A DNA stretch of 64,000 nt from Alphaproteobacteria bacterium (GTDB lineage Bacteria > Pseudomonadota > Alphaproteobacteria > Micropepsales > Micropepsaceae). The stretch covers positions 310,001 to 374,000 of the forward strand of contig JAFARO010000003.1 in assembly GCA_019245415.1 (NCBI GenBank). Reading direction: 5' to 3'. Positions 1 to 8,816 of the stretch are shown here, in pieces (within the stretch, counting starts at the first letter, position 1; each line of letters starts with the position of its first letter). The position numbers were made by a program, and so were the translations under genes. The notes beneath the pieces were generated by a model. It was not told the DNA's origin and did no database searches. It saw nothing but the letters and a program-made list of their open reading frames with translations.

Positions 1-1071
1 GACATCGGCCTGCGTCGAGTTCCAGCCGAAGCTGACGCGCAAGGCGCAGCCCGCCAAGTCGTCGCTCACTCCCATCGCCTCGAGCACATGCGACGGCTTC
101 ACCTTGCCGGAGGAGCAGGCGGCGCCGGAACTCACCATCACGCCATCGAGGTCGAGCGCGATCAGCGAGGTCTCGGCGGCGATATGCGGCAGCGCGAAGT
201 TGGACGTGTTCGGCAAGCGCGCGGCGTCCTCGCCGAAAATCGTGACGCCAGGCACGATGCGCTTCAGCTCTTCCTCGAAGCGGTCGCGCAGGGTGCTGTC
301 CAAAGGAACGCATGCGGCAGCCACCGCGCCGAAGCCTGCGATGCCGGCGACATTCTGCGTCCCGGCGCGCAGGCCGTGCTCCTGTCCGCCGCCCAGCATC
401 TGGGGCGCCAGCGGAGCCGCGTCGTTGACGATCAAAGCGCCGACGCCTTGCGGCCCGCCGATCTTGTGCGCGGAGAGCGAAATGTAGTCGGCGGTAAAAT
501 CCATTGCGCTCTTGCCGAACGCCTGCACCGCATCGACGAACAGCAGCGCCCCGGACTCGCGCGCCAGTGCGGCCGCGTCGGCCACCGGCTGAACCACGCC
601 GGTTTCGTTGTTCGCGGCCATCAGCGCGATCAGCGCGCGGCCCTTGCCCTCGCGCAACATCGCGCGAATCGTGGCCACATCGGCGACACCGTTCTTGTCG
701 ACGTGAACGCTTTGGAGACGCAGCCCCGGCGTCTGTTCCGCCAGCGCCTGCGCCGTCGCCAGAACGCTGTCGTGCTCGATGGCCGAGACGAAAAGGCGGG
801 TGATGCGCTCGCCGCTCGCCGCAGCGCCTTCGACGGCGCCGCGCAAGGCCAGGGCGTTGGCTTCAGTGCCGCCGCCGGTGAAGATGACTTGGCCCGCTGG
901 CGCACCGACGAGAGCCGAGACCTGGGCGCGGGCCCTGTCGAGCGCACCCCTGGCCGCGCGTCCGGCCGCATGGATCGAGGAGGGGTTGCCGGCAATCTCC
1001 AACGCACGTTCCATCGCGGCGCGTCCTTCGGGCCGCAGCGGCGACGTCGCATTGTGATCGAGATAGGCCAC
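1..1071 (-). CDS. Cysteine desulfurase (NifS/IscS-type), 3' end outside the window
   Basis: This PLP enzyme would remove sulfur from cysteine for Fe-S cluster assembly. The reading frame is open from a GTG at 1071 to the window edge (357 codons). The PLP-lysine motif SAHKIGGPQG and the active-site cysteine loop SSGAACSSG are both present, as is the N-terminal YLDHNATSP motif of the family. The GTG start is preceded by AAAGAGAG and lies 13 nt after the iscR stop, so the two genes form an operon. In many alphaproteobacteria a desulfurase in this position is the first gene after iscR in the suf operon, which would continue off the left edge. Whether it is NifS-like or IscS proper cannot be decided here. 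Confidence 0.93.
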   Translation of the reverse strand, partial: MAYLDHNATSPLRPEGRAAMERALEIAGNPSSIHAAGRAARGALDRARAQVSALVGAPAGQVIFTGGGTEANALALRGAVEGAAASGERITRLFVSAIEHDSVLATAQALAEQTPGLRLQSVHVDKNGVADVATIRAMLREGKGRALIALMAANNETGVVQPVADAAALARESGALLFVDAVQAFGKSAMDFTADYISLSAHKIGGPQGVGALIVNDAAPLAPQMLGGGQEHGLRAGTQNVAGIAGFGAVAAACVPLDSTLRDRFEEELKRIVPGVTIFGEDAARLPNTSNFALPHIAAETSLIALDLDGVMVSSGAACSSGKVKPSHVLEAMGVSDDLAGCALRVSFGWNSTQADV

Positions 1072-1084
1072 GGGAAACTCTCTT

Positions 1085-1549
1085 TCAGGCTGCGGCGCGG
1101 TCGCTGTTGGCCGGCTCGGTGCGCGCGCGCCCCAGCACCCGCTTCTCGACGACGTCGGCAAGCGACACGGATGCCAGGAAGACATGGATCTGGCGCCCGA
1201 GTTCCTCCCAGAGATCGTGCGTGACGCAGCGCATCCCCGTGGTGGTGCAGCCCTTGGGGCTGCCGGTGCGGCAGCGCGTGGCGGAGATGGGCTCGTCGAC
1301 CGCGACGATGATATCGGCGACGCGGATGTCGGCCGCCGGCCGGCTGAGCCGGTAGCCGCCGCCCGGCCCGCGCACGCTGCGGACCAATCCGCCCCGCCGG
1401 AGCTTGGCGAAAAGCTGCTCCAAATAGGACAGCGAGATTTCCTGGCGCAACGCGATGTCGGCCAGCGATACCGGACGGCCCCCCGCCTCGTTGCCGGCCA
1501 GGTCGGCCATCGCCATCACGGCGTATCGTCCCTTGGTGCTGAGGCGCAT
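1085..1549 (-). CDS. iscR: Rrf2-family Fe-S regulator IscR
   Basis: This is a 154-residue winged-helix regulator of the Rrf2 family. The N-terminal MRLSTKGRYAVMAM and the recognition region GPGGGYRLSR are typical. Three cysteines at 93, 101 and 108 match the cluster-binding cysteines of IscR, which represses its own operon when it carries a 2Fe-2S cluster. It leads an operon with the downstream cysteine desulfurase. A sigma70-like promoter with an overlapping IscR-like palindrome lies about 100 bp upstream, so autoregulation is likely. A CGGGAG sequence sits upstream of the ATG. Confidence 0.95.
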   Translation of the reverse strand: MRLSTKGRYAVMAMADLAGNEAGGRPVSLADIALRQEISLSYLEQLFAKLRRGGLVRSVRGPGGGYRLSRPAADIRVADIIVAVDEPISATRCRTGSPKGCTTTGMRCVTHDLWEELGRQIHVFLASVSLADVVEKRVLGRARTEPANSDRAAA

Positions 1550-1645
1550 CGCTTAACTCCCGGTAGACATGCGCGTTTTCCTTGCTTTACAGGGGCCGCT
1601 TTGGTGTACAAGCACGCCCGCGCGCACGGTCCAAACCACCCTCCG

Positions 1646-1674
1646 GATATAGATTTCCCGAGTGCCATGGTCAA
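1646..1674 (-). promoter_or_regulatory. Predicted sigma70-type promoter of iscR
   Basis: On the minus strand TTGACC (1674-1669) is separated by exactly 17 nt from TATATC (1651-1646). The predicted transcript would have a leader of roughly 90 nt before the iscR ATG at 1549. The call rests on sequence similarity only. Confidence 0.5.
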
Positions 1675-1678
1675 GTAT
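1654..1678 (-). promoter_or_regulatory. Candidate IscR type-1 operator overlapping the iscR -35 box
   Basis: The 25-nt minus-strand segment from 1678 to 1654 matches 19 of 25 positions of the published type-1 IscR consensus (ATASYYGACTRwwwYAGTCRRSTAT). The left half-site ATACTTGACCA contains the -35 box, and the right half-site is CACTCGGGAAA. A repressor bound here would block the promoter, as in classical iscR autoregulation. The consensus comes from gammaproteobacteria, so this remains a candidate. Confidence 0.45.
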
Positions 1679-1794
1679 TGAGCCGAACATGATCGAAAAG
1701 GTAGCCAAAGTCCTGCAAAAACTCGGCTTAATTGGTGTTGTAAAAAGCTCGGAATTGAGCGGCGAGGCCGGATTCGGGCGCAATGGGGAGATCC

Positions 1795-2451
1795 ATGCCT
1801 GACATTATCTTGCCCGGTTCGGCCGGCCGGATCGAGACCCGCTACCAGCGCCAGAAAGCCGTGGGCGCGCCGATGGCGCTCATCCTGCATCCCCATCCGC
1901 AGTTCGGTGGCACGATGAACAATCCGCTGGTCTACGACCTTTTCCACATGTTCCACGGGCTGGGCTGCACGGCGGTGCGTTTCAACTTCCGCGGGGTCGG
2001 CCGCAGCCAGGGCAGTTTCGATTCCGGCGCGGGCGAGCTCTCCGATGCCGCCGCCGTGCTCGATTGGATGAACACGCTCTATCCCAACCCGTCCCATGTC
2101 TGGGTCGCGGGCATTTCGTTCGGCGCCTGGATCGGCATGCAGCTTTTGATGCGCCGGCCCGAGATCACCGGCTTCGTCTCCATCGCCCCGCCGGCCAGCA
2201 TGTACGACTTCGCCTTCCTGGCGCCCTGCCCTGCATCCGGGCTGATCGTGCACGGCACCCGCGATCAGGTCGTGCCGGAAGTCGACGTGCAGAAGCTGGT
2301 CGACCGGCTGACGGCGCAGAAGGGGATTCGAATCACCTACAACAAGATCGAGGGCGCCAATCATTTCTTCGACAAGCACGAAAGCGACGTCGTCGACGTG
2401 GTTAAGGAATATGTCTCCAAGTTGATGAGCTCGCCGCGCGTCGGCCGCTAG
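1795..2451 (+). CDS. Alpha/beta hydrolase (COG2945-like)
   Basis: A 218-residue serine hydrolase of the alpha/beta fold. The nucleophile elbow is GISFGA, an early HPHPQFGGTMNN motif is typical of this COG, and a late GANHFF supplies the histidine, with an acid in HGTRDQVVPE. There is no signal peptide, so it acts in the cytoplasm; the substrate is unknown. I chose ATG 1795 because GGGGAG lies just upstream; an ATG at 1783 would add four residues. It is divergent from iscR. Confidence 0.85.
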   Translation: MPDIILPGSAGRIETRYQRQKAVGAPMALILHPHPQFGGTMNNPLVYDLFHMFHGLGCTAVRFNFRGVGRSQGSFDSGAGELSDAAAVLDWMNTLYPNPSHVWVAGISFGAWIGMQLLMRRPEITGFVSIAPPASMYDFAFLAPCPASGLIVHGTRDQVVPEVDVQKLVDRLTAQKGIRITYNKIEGANHFFDKHESDVVDVVKEYVSKLMSSPRVGR

Positions 2452-2560
2452 GAAATTCCGCAGCCGGAAATATTTCAGATGCGAAGGTGGGGACTCGCGT
2501 CCCGTCTTCAACCAATTTACCCGTCGCGCGTTTCAGAGCTGTGACCAAAATGCGTCCGGC

Positions 2561-2737
2561 ATGAGTACAGCTCTCGAAGACGATTATCACGGCATGCTGT
2601 TCGCCGAACGCGATCGCGAGAGCCAGCTCGATTCCTCGCGCGACTATCGCCACCGCTGGCGGCCCTTGAAGCTGCAGCGCTCATCCGCGCGGCCGCCGCA
2701 GGAGTCCGAGGACGAGCGCATTCTGGATACCATTTGA
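2561..2737 (+). CDS. Small hypothetical protein (58 aa)
   Basis: An open frame runs from ATG 2561 to TGA 2735-2737 between the hydrolase and the TPR gene. Third codon positions are mostly G or C, as in the neighbouring real genes. The product is charged, with an acidic start (LEDDYHG), an arginine-rich centre (YRHRWRPLKL) and an acidic tail. No membrane segment or signal peptide is seen. The ribosome binding site is weak and I do not recognise the family. Confidence 0.45.
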   Translation: MSTALEDDYHGMLFAERDRESQLDSSRDYRHRWRPLKLQRSSARPPQESEDERILDTI

Positions 2738-2824
2738 TCGGTTCCCCGGCCCAAATCTTTGCGCTTTGGCCCGACTTCTCTTCGATGCTAAGGAGAGTAT
2801 CGGGCGCGCGGAACGGCGGGCGGG

Positions 2825-3679
2825 ATGCTTCACGGACTTGTTCTGGCAGCAATGCTGTCGTCGGGCGGCCCGCAATGGCCGGTCCAGGCCGCTCTCGGAG
2901 ATGCGCTCGGCTTGGAGTTCGCGCGCTGCGCGGATTTGGATTCGCCGCCGGACACCCGCATTGCGGCCTGCAAAATGTTATTGAGCGCCTCGGGAACCAC
3001 TTCCATGGAGGAGGCGGCCGCCTATGCCGATCTGGCGGCGGCTTTCAACGCCAAGGCGGATTACGTCGCGGCGAACGAAGCGTTGTCCAGGGGCATCGCC
3101 ATCGAGCCGAACTATTGGGTGCTCTACAACAACCGTATCTTGCTGCTCCTCAAGCAGCAAAATATCGATGCTGCATTGGACGACTTCAGGAAACTCGCGG
3201 CCATCGATCCTGCAAAATTCGCTCTCGAGCATCCCGATTGGCGCGAGCGCCTGTATTCGCGCGAAAGGGGACTCTTGAAGCACCAAGCCGATATCGACGA
3301 GCGGTTTAACGCCACTCTCGCCGATATGAAGCAGGATCTTTCAACGGCGCTCAGGCGGCGCTGCGTGTACCGCGCCGACAACAACGATCTCGACGAAGCC
3401 GCATCCGATTGCGATCTCGCCGTGTCGATGGCGCCGGAGCTGCCGGCCGCGCACATGGCCCGAGCCTATGTGGAGTTCCGCCAGCAGCGCTACCAGCAGG
3501 CCCGCGACGATCTCGACCAGGTGCTCAAAACGGATTCGAAGGATGCCGCCCCGTTCTATTTGCGCTTCCTGGTGAGGCTGAAACAGAGCGACAAGGGCGC
3601 CGACGAAGATCGCAAGGCCGCTCTGGCGCTCGATCCCAAAGTCGAGGAGAGCGCCGCGCGCCACCACCTCCAGCCGTGA
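2825..3679 (+). CDS. Exported TPR-repeat protein
   Basis: A 284-residue protein with a short hydrophobic N-terminus that could be a signal peptide cleaved near VQA-ALG. Two helical-repeat blocks resemble TPRs: residues 60-125 (AYADLAAAFNAKADYVAANEA and following) and 175-265 (DLDEAASDCDLAVSMAPELP and following). TPRs mediate protein binding; the partner is unknown. The ribosome binding site before ATG 2825 is only a G-rich stretch. It is followed by tyrS after 66 bp and may share its transcript. Confidence 0.75.
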   Translation: MLHGLVLAAMLSSGGPQWPVQAALGDALGLEFARCADLDSPPDTRIAACKMLLSASGTTSMEEAAAYADLAAAFNAKADYVAANEALSRGIAIEPNYWVLYNNRILLLLKQQNIDAALDDFRKLAAIDPAKFALEHPDWRERLYSRERGLLKHQADIDERFNATLADMKQDLSTALRRRCVYRADNNDLDEAASDCDLAVSMAPELPAAHMARAYVEFRQQRYQQARDDLDQVLKTDSKDAAPFYLRFLVRLKQSDKGADEDRKAALALDPKVEESAARHHLQP

Positions 3680-3745
3680 TCTTCCGCATCGACGCCGCAT
3701 CGGGCCCGTGCTAGAGACGGCGCCCTTCGCGGCGGACTGAAGAGC

Positions 3746-5032
3746 ATGCCAGAAACAGGCGATTTCAAATCGGAATTCCTGCGCAATTTCGTGAAGCGCG
3801 GGCATTACTACGACTGCACCGATCGCGACGGGCTGGACGGCCTGCTCCGGAAGGAGCGCGTCACCGCCTATATCGGTTTCGACTGCACCGCGCCGAGCCT
3901 GCATGTCGGTCACGCCATGCAGATCATGACGTTGCGCCGGCTGCAGCAGGCCGGCCACCGCCCGATCGTTGTGATGGGAGGCGGCACCACAAAGGTCGGC
4001 GATCCCTCCTTCCGCAACGAGGCGCGGCCGCTGTTGAGCGAGGAGGAAATCGCGGCCAACAAGCAGGCGATCCTGAAGTCGTTCCGCAACTTCCTCACCT
4101 TCGGCGACGGGCCAGGCGATGCGATCATGGTCGACAATGCCGAATGGCTCGACAAGCTCGAATACATCCCCTTCCTGCGCGAGATCGGACGTCACTTCGC
4201 CATCGGGCGCATGCTGTCGATGGAGAGCGTGCGCGCCAAGCTCGACTACGACCTGCCGTTCTCCTTCCTCGAGTTCAACTACTCGATCATGCAGGCTTAC
4301 GATTTCCTGGAGCTCTACCGCCGCTATGGCTGCCGCCTGCAATCCTCGGGCTCGGACCAGTGGGGCAACATCGTCAGCGGCATCGACCTCGCGCGCCGCG
4401 TCGAGAACGTGCAGCTCTTCGGCCTGACGACGCCGCTGATCACCACCTCGTCGGGCGCCAAGATGGGCAAGACGGCCGCGGGCGCGGTGTGGCTCAATCC
4501 CGAAATGCGCAGCCCGTACGATTACTGGCAGTTCTGGCGCAACACCGAGGACGCCGATGTCGGCCGCTTCCTGCGCATCTTCACCGATGTGGCCGACGAC
4601 GAGATCGCGCGGCTCGAAAAGCTTCAGGGCGCGGACCTGAACGAGGCCAAAAAGATCCTTGCCACAGAAGCGACCGCCATCTGCCACGGCCGCAAGGCCG
4701 CCGAGGACGCCGCAGAAACCGCGCGCCGGACGTTCGAGGAAGGTGTGACGGCGGCGGGGCTTCCTGTGGTGGAAATGGATTGGTCGGCGGGCGACATTTC
4801 CGGCGAACGTGGATTTAGAGAGCGCAGCGCTGCCGCAATCCTCAAGGGCTCCGGCTTGGCAACGTCTCTCAGCGATGCCCGGCGAAAGATTGCGGAGGGC
4901 GCAGTCCGCATCAACGACGCTTCGATTTCCGACCCCGAAAAACTGTACCGCGCATCGGACGCCCAACCCGAGACCGGCGCGCTCAAGGTCCAATACGGCA
5001 AGAAAAAAATCGTGCTGGTGAAGCCGGTTTAG
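3746..5032 (+). CDS. tyrS: Tyrosyl-tRNA synthetase
   Basis: This class I enzyme charges tRNA-Tyr. The 428 residues match bacterial TyrS. The HIGH motif appears as HVGH at residues 53-56 and the KMSKS motif as KMGKT at 239-243, inside the typical TSSGAKMGKT context. The C-terminal 75 residues form an S4-like RNA-binding domain (LSDARRKIAEGAVRINDA). It is the last plus-strand gene before a convergent boundary at which a palindromic repeat sits. Confidence 0.97.
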   Translation: MPETGDFKSEFLRNFVKRGHYYDCTDRDGLDGLLRKERVTAYIGFDCTAPSLHVGHAMQIMTLRRLQQAGHRPIVVMGGGTTKVGDPSFRNEARPLLSEEEIAANKQAILKSFRNFLTFGDGPGDAIMVDNAEWLDKLEYIPFLREIGRHFAIGRMLSMESVRAKLDYDLPFSFLEFNYSIMQAYDFLELYRRYGCRLQSSGSDQWGNIVSGIDLARRVENVQLFGLTTPLITTSSGAKMGKTAAGAVWLNPEMRSPYDYWQFWRNTEDADVGRFLRIFTDVADDEIARLEKLQGADLNEAKKILATEATAICHGRKAAEDAAETARRTFEEGVTAAGLPVVEMDWSAGDISGERGFRERSAAAILKGSGLATSLSDARRKIAEGAVRINDASISDPEKLYRASDAQPETGALKVQYGKKKIVLVKPV

Positions 5033-5043
5033 CTTTCGCCGCT

Positions 5044-5234
5044 TGTCATCCCCGGCGAGCATCGACGCCATCGGCGTCGATGCGAGGGAAGGGGACCCAG
5101 GAGTCAGACGACAGGTATCGGGTATCAGAAATCAGAACCGGTCTGATCCCCGACACCTGTGATCTGTGTTCTGACTCCTGGGTCCCCTTCCCTCGGATCA
5201 CTTGCGTTGCAAGCGATGCTCGCCGGGGATGACA
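5044..5234. repeat. Nested inverted-repeat element (about 190 bp)
   Basis: The ends are a perfect 19-bp inverted repeat (5044-5062 and 5216-5234, TGTCATCCCCGGCGAGCAT). Inside lies a perfect 25-bp inverted repeat (5084-5108 and 5170-5194), and further in an 11-of-12 pair plus a small central hairpin near 5130-5146. The whole element can fold into one long cruciform. It sits in the tail-to-tail gap between tyrS and the AsmA-like gene. A related copy is at 61040-61202, and its central part resembles 35917-35979. No transposase is present. Confidence 0.85.
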
Positions 5235-5244
5235 GGGGTGGCCA

Positions 5245-8200
5245 CTATGGCTTTGGCGGCACAGGCTGCGGTGCCGGCTGCGTCGCAGGCGGCGCCGGTG
5301 CATTCGACGGTGCCTGCGCGACGTTGGGCATTTTGCCTTCGAAGATGCGGCGCAGGATCCCAGGTGTCAGGACCGAAAGCGGATTGACGTTGACGTCGGG
5401 CTGGTCGGCGTTGCCGTGCGCCGAATACGTCATGCCGAAAACGCCCTCGCCTTCCTTGGAGATCAGCACCTTACCGACCAGCGGGACATTTCCGAGAAAG
5501 CTGTTGAGGCCGAACAGCGGCGCCAGGGTGCCCTTGATCGCGATCGCGTTCTTCGGCCGGTCGATATAGCCGTCGGCGGTGAAGCCGATCGCCGGGCCGC
5601 TGGCGCGCACATTGTTGATGTCGAGCACGCCGTTCTTGGAGGAGAACGGCGCCTCGAGCTTGTCGATGGCGATGCCTTCGCCTTGCATCAGGTTGATCAG
5701 CCCGCCCAGCGATCCGGCCGTGAACAGGCGAGCCAGAAACGGCTGGTTCATCACCTTGAAATCGCGGAGCGTGAGCTTGCCTTGGAAGTCCGGCTGATCG
5801 GCGGCGACGGGGGGATCGGAGGCCCTGCCGGGGAAGTTCAGCGCCATGTCGAGCTTGCCGCCGCGAATGCTGCTAAACCCGAACAAGCCGCGCGATATCT
5901 GACCGAGATCGCCGGCAGTGAAGGTCAGCCGCCGGCCCGCGTCCTGGGGCATCATCGCGCCCTGGAGAGACGCCTTGCCCATCGCGCCGTTCAGCGTCAG
6001 CGCCGACAGCCTCTCGCCGATGCCGGCGACGTCCATCGTCAGCGGCGCGATCGCAACGCCTTCGCGCAGCGCGAGCTTTTCGAGCCGGACGTTGATGTGG
6101 AATGGCCCTTCGAGCTTGGCGTCGCTGCTGTCGCCTTCCGCGGCCAGCCGCGTGCCGTCGAGCGAACGGCCGCGCAGAATGATGTCGGAGCCGGAGGGTC
6201 CGCGCGTCATCCCCAGGGAGAAATCGTCGACGGCGCCGAAACGGATGACGGGGAAGGACAGCTGCACCAGATGCCCGTCCTTGTCGAAATTGGCGCTGCC
6301 GTTCGCGGTCACGCCCGGGCCAGACAGCTTGATCGAGCCGGAGCGCAGGCTGCTTTGCGGTCCGAACTCGGCCGCGATCCGCGCCGAGGTGGGAAAGCCC
6401 TGCGGCTTGTTCAATCCAATGAGATCGAAGGTCAGCCGGGTCGGCGCCAGATCCATGGTCATGTCGGCCGCCGAGAGCGAACCGCGATGGCCGGTCAGCG
6501 TCGCGACGACATTGGAGGGGCCGTCGATCACGCTGGCCGAGGGGAAGCCGATCGCCGCGCGCCCGCCATTGTCGAGAATGCCCTTGACCGTCACCCGCGT
6601 GGTGATGGGGGCCTGCGTGCGGAAATCCTCCTGCCAGTCGAGCGAAAACTTGGAATCTGCAAGGGTGGCGGTGCCTGTGGCGTGCAACGCCGCATTGCCG
6701 ATGGCGAAATTCATCGTGCCGTCGCTCAGATGAATCTTGCTGCCGAGCGGCACGGCAAAGCCCGTCACCGCTGCCTTGATGCCGATCTGGATGTCGTCGA
6801 CCTTGAGGTTCTTGCGCGTCGGCACGTTGAGCGACAGATCCATCTGCGCCGCGCCCTTGGTCGCCGTCACGTCGATGCCGAAGCGCGACGGGTAGCCGAG
6901 CGGCTTCTTGTCGACGAGCGTCAGGATGTCGGTCATGCTGCCCGCGGCATGCACCTCGATCTGCGCCGGAGCAGCGGGAAGATGCAGGTTTGCGATGACC
7001 GCGCGGCTCTTGCCCAGCGCGATGGCGCCGACACGGCCGCCGTCGATATCGACGCCGAAGGTGTCACCCAGCAAGGTGATGCGGCCGTTCATCCCGGTCG
7101 CGTGAGTCAGGCCGTCGATATAGTTGACCTCGGCATTGGCGACGGGAAACGCCACTTTGAGCGCGCCGTCGGGCAGCTGGTTTTCATCGAGCAGGCCGGC
7201 CGGCATGTGCATTTCGAACGCGATGGGGCCGACCTTGCCTTGCGCCATGTTCTTCTCGGTCCAGTCGCGCGCACCGGAGGCCAAGCCGAGCGGCCAGGCG
7301 TGCAGCAGATCGCGCAGACTGAGAGACGCGATCTGGCCTTTCATCTCGATGGCGGGAGCGCGGCTCGCGGCCAAGGTGATGCTTCCGGAGGCCTCGGCCG
7401 ATATCGTGTTGCCGGCCAGGGATACCCGCTCGAGCACGATGTCCCTGGAACCTGGAACATACGTACCGCGCGCCGACACGTCGCGAAACGCCAGCGGCGC
7501 GGCCAGCACGCCCGGCATGTCGACGGTCACCTTGTCGAGATGATCCTCGAAGGCGACGCCGTGCAGCACGCCGCCCGCATCGCGCAGCAGGTCGAAACGG
7601 CCGACGAGATGCGCGGTCGTTCCGCCCGCGGTAAACGTGCCCTCCTCGATCAGGACGCGGTTGGAGGAGGCGCTGTAGCGGCCGTCGATCTGCATCGCCT
7701 TGACCTTGAGCGGGCCGCCCCGCAAGCCCGCGATCGCCAGCGCGCCTTTGCCGCCGATGCCGAACTCGGCGTCGATCAGATGCGTGCCCTGCATCGTGAA
7801 GGTCGTCGAGGCGTCGATCGTGAGTGCCAAGGGCTTCAGCCCCGCAAAGATTTCGGCATTGCCGGCGAGCGCGCGCAGATCGAGGCCTGCGATCGCCACC
7901 GCTCCCCTGATCGGTTTGCGGTCCGCCGGAAAATTGAATTCACCGGTGATGTGCGCCGGCTGGCCGGACACCTCCAGCGCTGCATCGAGGGTGGCCTTGA
8001 GATCGCGCCCCGCGGTCGTCACGCGCAGATTGGCGTCGGGCGCGACGAGAAACAGCCGCGTGCCCTCGTCGAGGAAGGCGATGCGGGCCTTGCGCACCGC
8101 GAATTCCTTGAGCGACGAGGTATTGCCGTTGCTCTTGGTGACGGCATCGGCGATGCGCTTGAAGAGGTCCGGCTGGTCCTTGTCGGTCTCGACGCCGAGG

Positions 8201-8718
8201 CGCAGTTGTCCGCTGCGGGTCCGCACCAGGGTCAGCTCGACACCGGCCAGCGTGATGCGCTGCACCACCGTCTTGCCGTGCAGCAGAGGCCCGGCGGCGA
8301 GGTCGATGTCGGCTTCGGGCGCCTGGGCGATGATGCGGCCCTCGGAGTCGTAGACCTTGGCCCCCAGGATGACGAGATCGACCCGGCCCTCGTCGCGCGA
8401 CCACTGAATCGCTGCCTGGTCGTAGCGCACCGCCAATCCAGGAAGCGCCTGCGCCAGTGCGTCCGGCAGCGCGGAGCCGAACGGTCCCAGCGAGAGCGGG
8501 CCGATCAGGAGGCGGATCGCCGCTCCGGCCACAAAGAACACGAACGCGGCCGCCAGCCCGCCCGCGATCAGGGCCGCGCGGCTGATATGGTGAGCCTTGA
8601 TGGTGCGGCGAAGGAAGGCGATCACGGGCAGCGATACTCGATTGGCGCCGGTCGGGCCGGCGGGGCGGGTTCTATTGCGGCCGATTGGGGCCGAAGCTGG
8701 GCCGCGACCATGGCCCAT
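5245..8718 (-). CDS. AsmA/YhdP-like envelope protein (DUF3971 type)
   Basis: A very large protein (1157 residues from ATG 8718) with one N-terminal membrane helix at about residues 48-72 (AALIAGGLAAAFVFFVAGAA) and a long beta-rich periplasmic region. The C-terminal part (LTLRDFKVMNQPFLARLFTAG) and the repeated GLDLRALAGN-like strands fit the YhdP/AsmA-like family, whose members bridge inner and outer membranes and are linked to phospholipid transport. The C-terminus is proline-rich. A GTG at 8625 just before the membrane helix is a possible later start; a TTG at 8727 an earlier one. It is divergent from bcp. Confidence 0.85.
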   Translation of the reverse strand: MGHGRGPASAPIGRNRTRPAGPTGANRVSLPVIAFLRRTIKAHHISRAALIAGGLAAAFVFFVAGAAIRLLIGPLSLGPFGSALPDALAQALPGLAVRYDQAAIQWSRDEGRVDLVILGAKVYDSEGRIIAQAPEADIDLAAGPLLHGKTVVQRITLAGVELTLVRTRSGQLRLGVETDKDQPDLFKRIADAVTKSNGNTSSLKEFAVRKARIAFLDEGTRLFLVAPDANLRVTTAGRDLKATLDAALEVSGQPAHITGEFNFPADRKPIRGAVAIAGLDLRALAGNAEIFAGLKPLALTIDASTTFTMQGTHLIDAEFGIGGKGALAIAGLRGGPLKVKAMQIDGRYSASSNRVLIEEGTFTAGGTTAHLVGRFDLLRDAGGVLHGVAFEDHLDKVTVDMPGVLAAPLAFRDVSARGTYVPGSRDIVLERVSLAGNTISAEASGSITLAASRAPAIEMKGQIASLSLRDLLHAWPLGLASGARDWTEKNMAQGKVGPIAFEMHMPAGLLDENQLPDGALKVAFPVANAEVNYIDGLTHATGMNGRITLLGDTFGVDIDGGRVGAIALGKSRAVIANLHLPAAPAQIEVHAAGSMTDILTLVDKKPLGYPSRFGIDVTATKGAAQMDLSLNVPTRKNLKVDDIQIGIKAAVTGFAVPLGSKIHLSDGTMNFAIGNAALHATGTATLADSKFSLDWQEDFRTQAPITTRVTVKGILDNGGRAAIGFPSASVIDGPSNVVATLTGHRGSLSAADMTMDLAPTRLTFDLIGLNKPQGFPTSARIAAEFGPQSSLRSGSIKLSGPGVTANGSANFDKDGHLVQLSFPVIRFGAVDDFSLGMTRGPSGSDIILRGRSLDGTRLAAEGDSSDAKLEGPFHINVRLEKLALREGVAIAPLTMDVAGIGERLSALTLNGAMGKASLQGAMMPQDAGRRLTFTAGDLGQISRGLFGFSSIRGGKLDMALNFPGRASDPPVAADQPDFQGKLTLRDFKVMNQPFLARLFTAGSLGGLINLMQGEGIAIDKLEAPFSSKNGVLDINNVRASGPAIGFTADGYIDRPKNAIAIKGTLAPLFGLNSFLGNVPLVGKVLISKEGEGVFGMTYSAHGNADQPDVNVNPLSVLTPGILRRIFEGKMPNVAQAPSNAPAPPATQPAPQPVPPKP

Positions 8719-8816
8719 CAAAGCCAAACAGGGGCTGAACGGCGCACTTGCGCCGACTCGCGCATCGCATTAACCCATTCTGGACGCCGACTTCTTTGCG
8801 ATTCAGGGGCGACCGC

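Noticed and set aside
1516-2511. 331-codon open frame on the minus strand
   Set aside because: It covers the hydrolase gene in antisense and the iscR promoter region.
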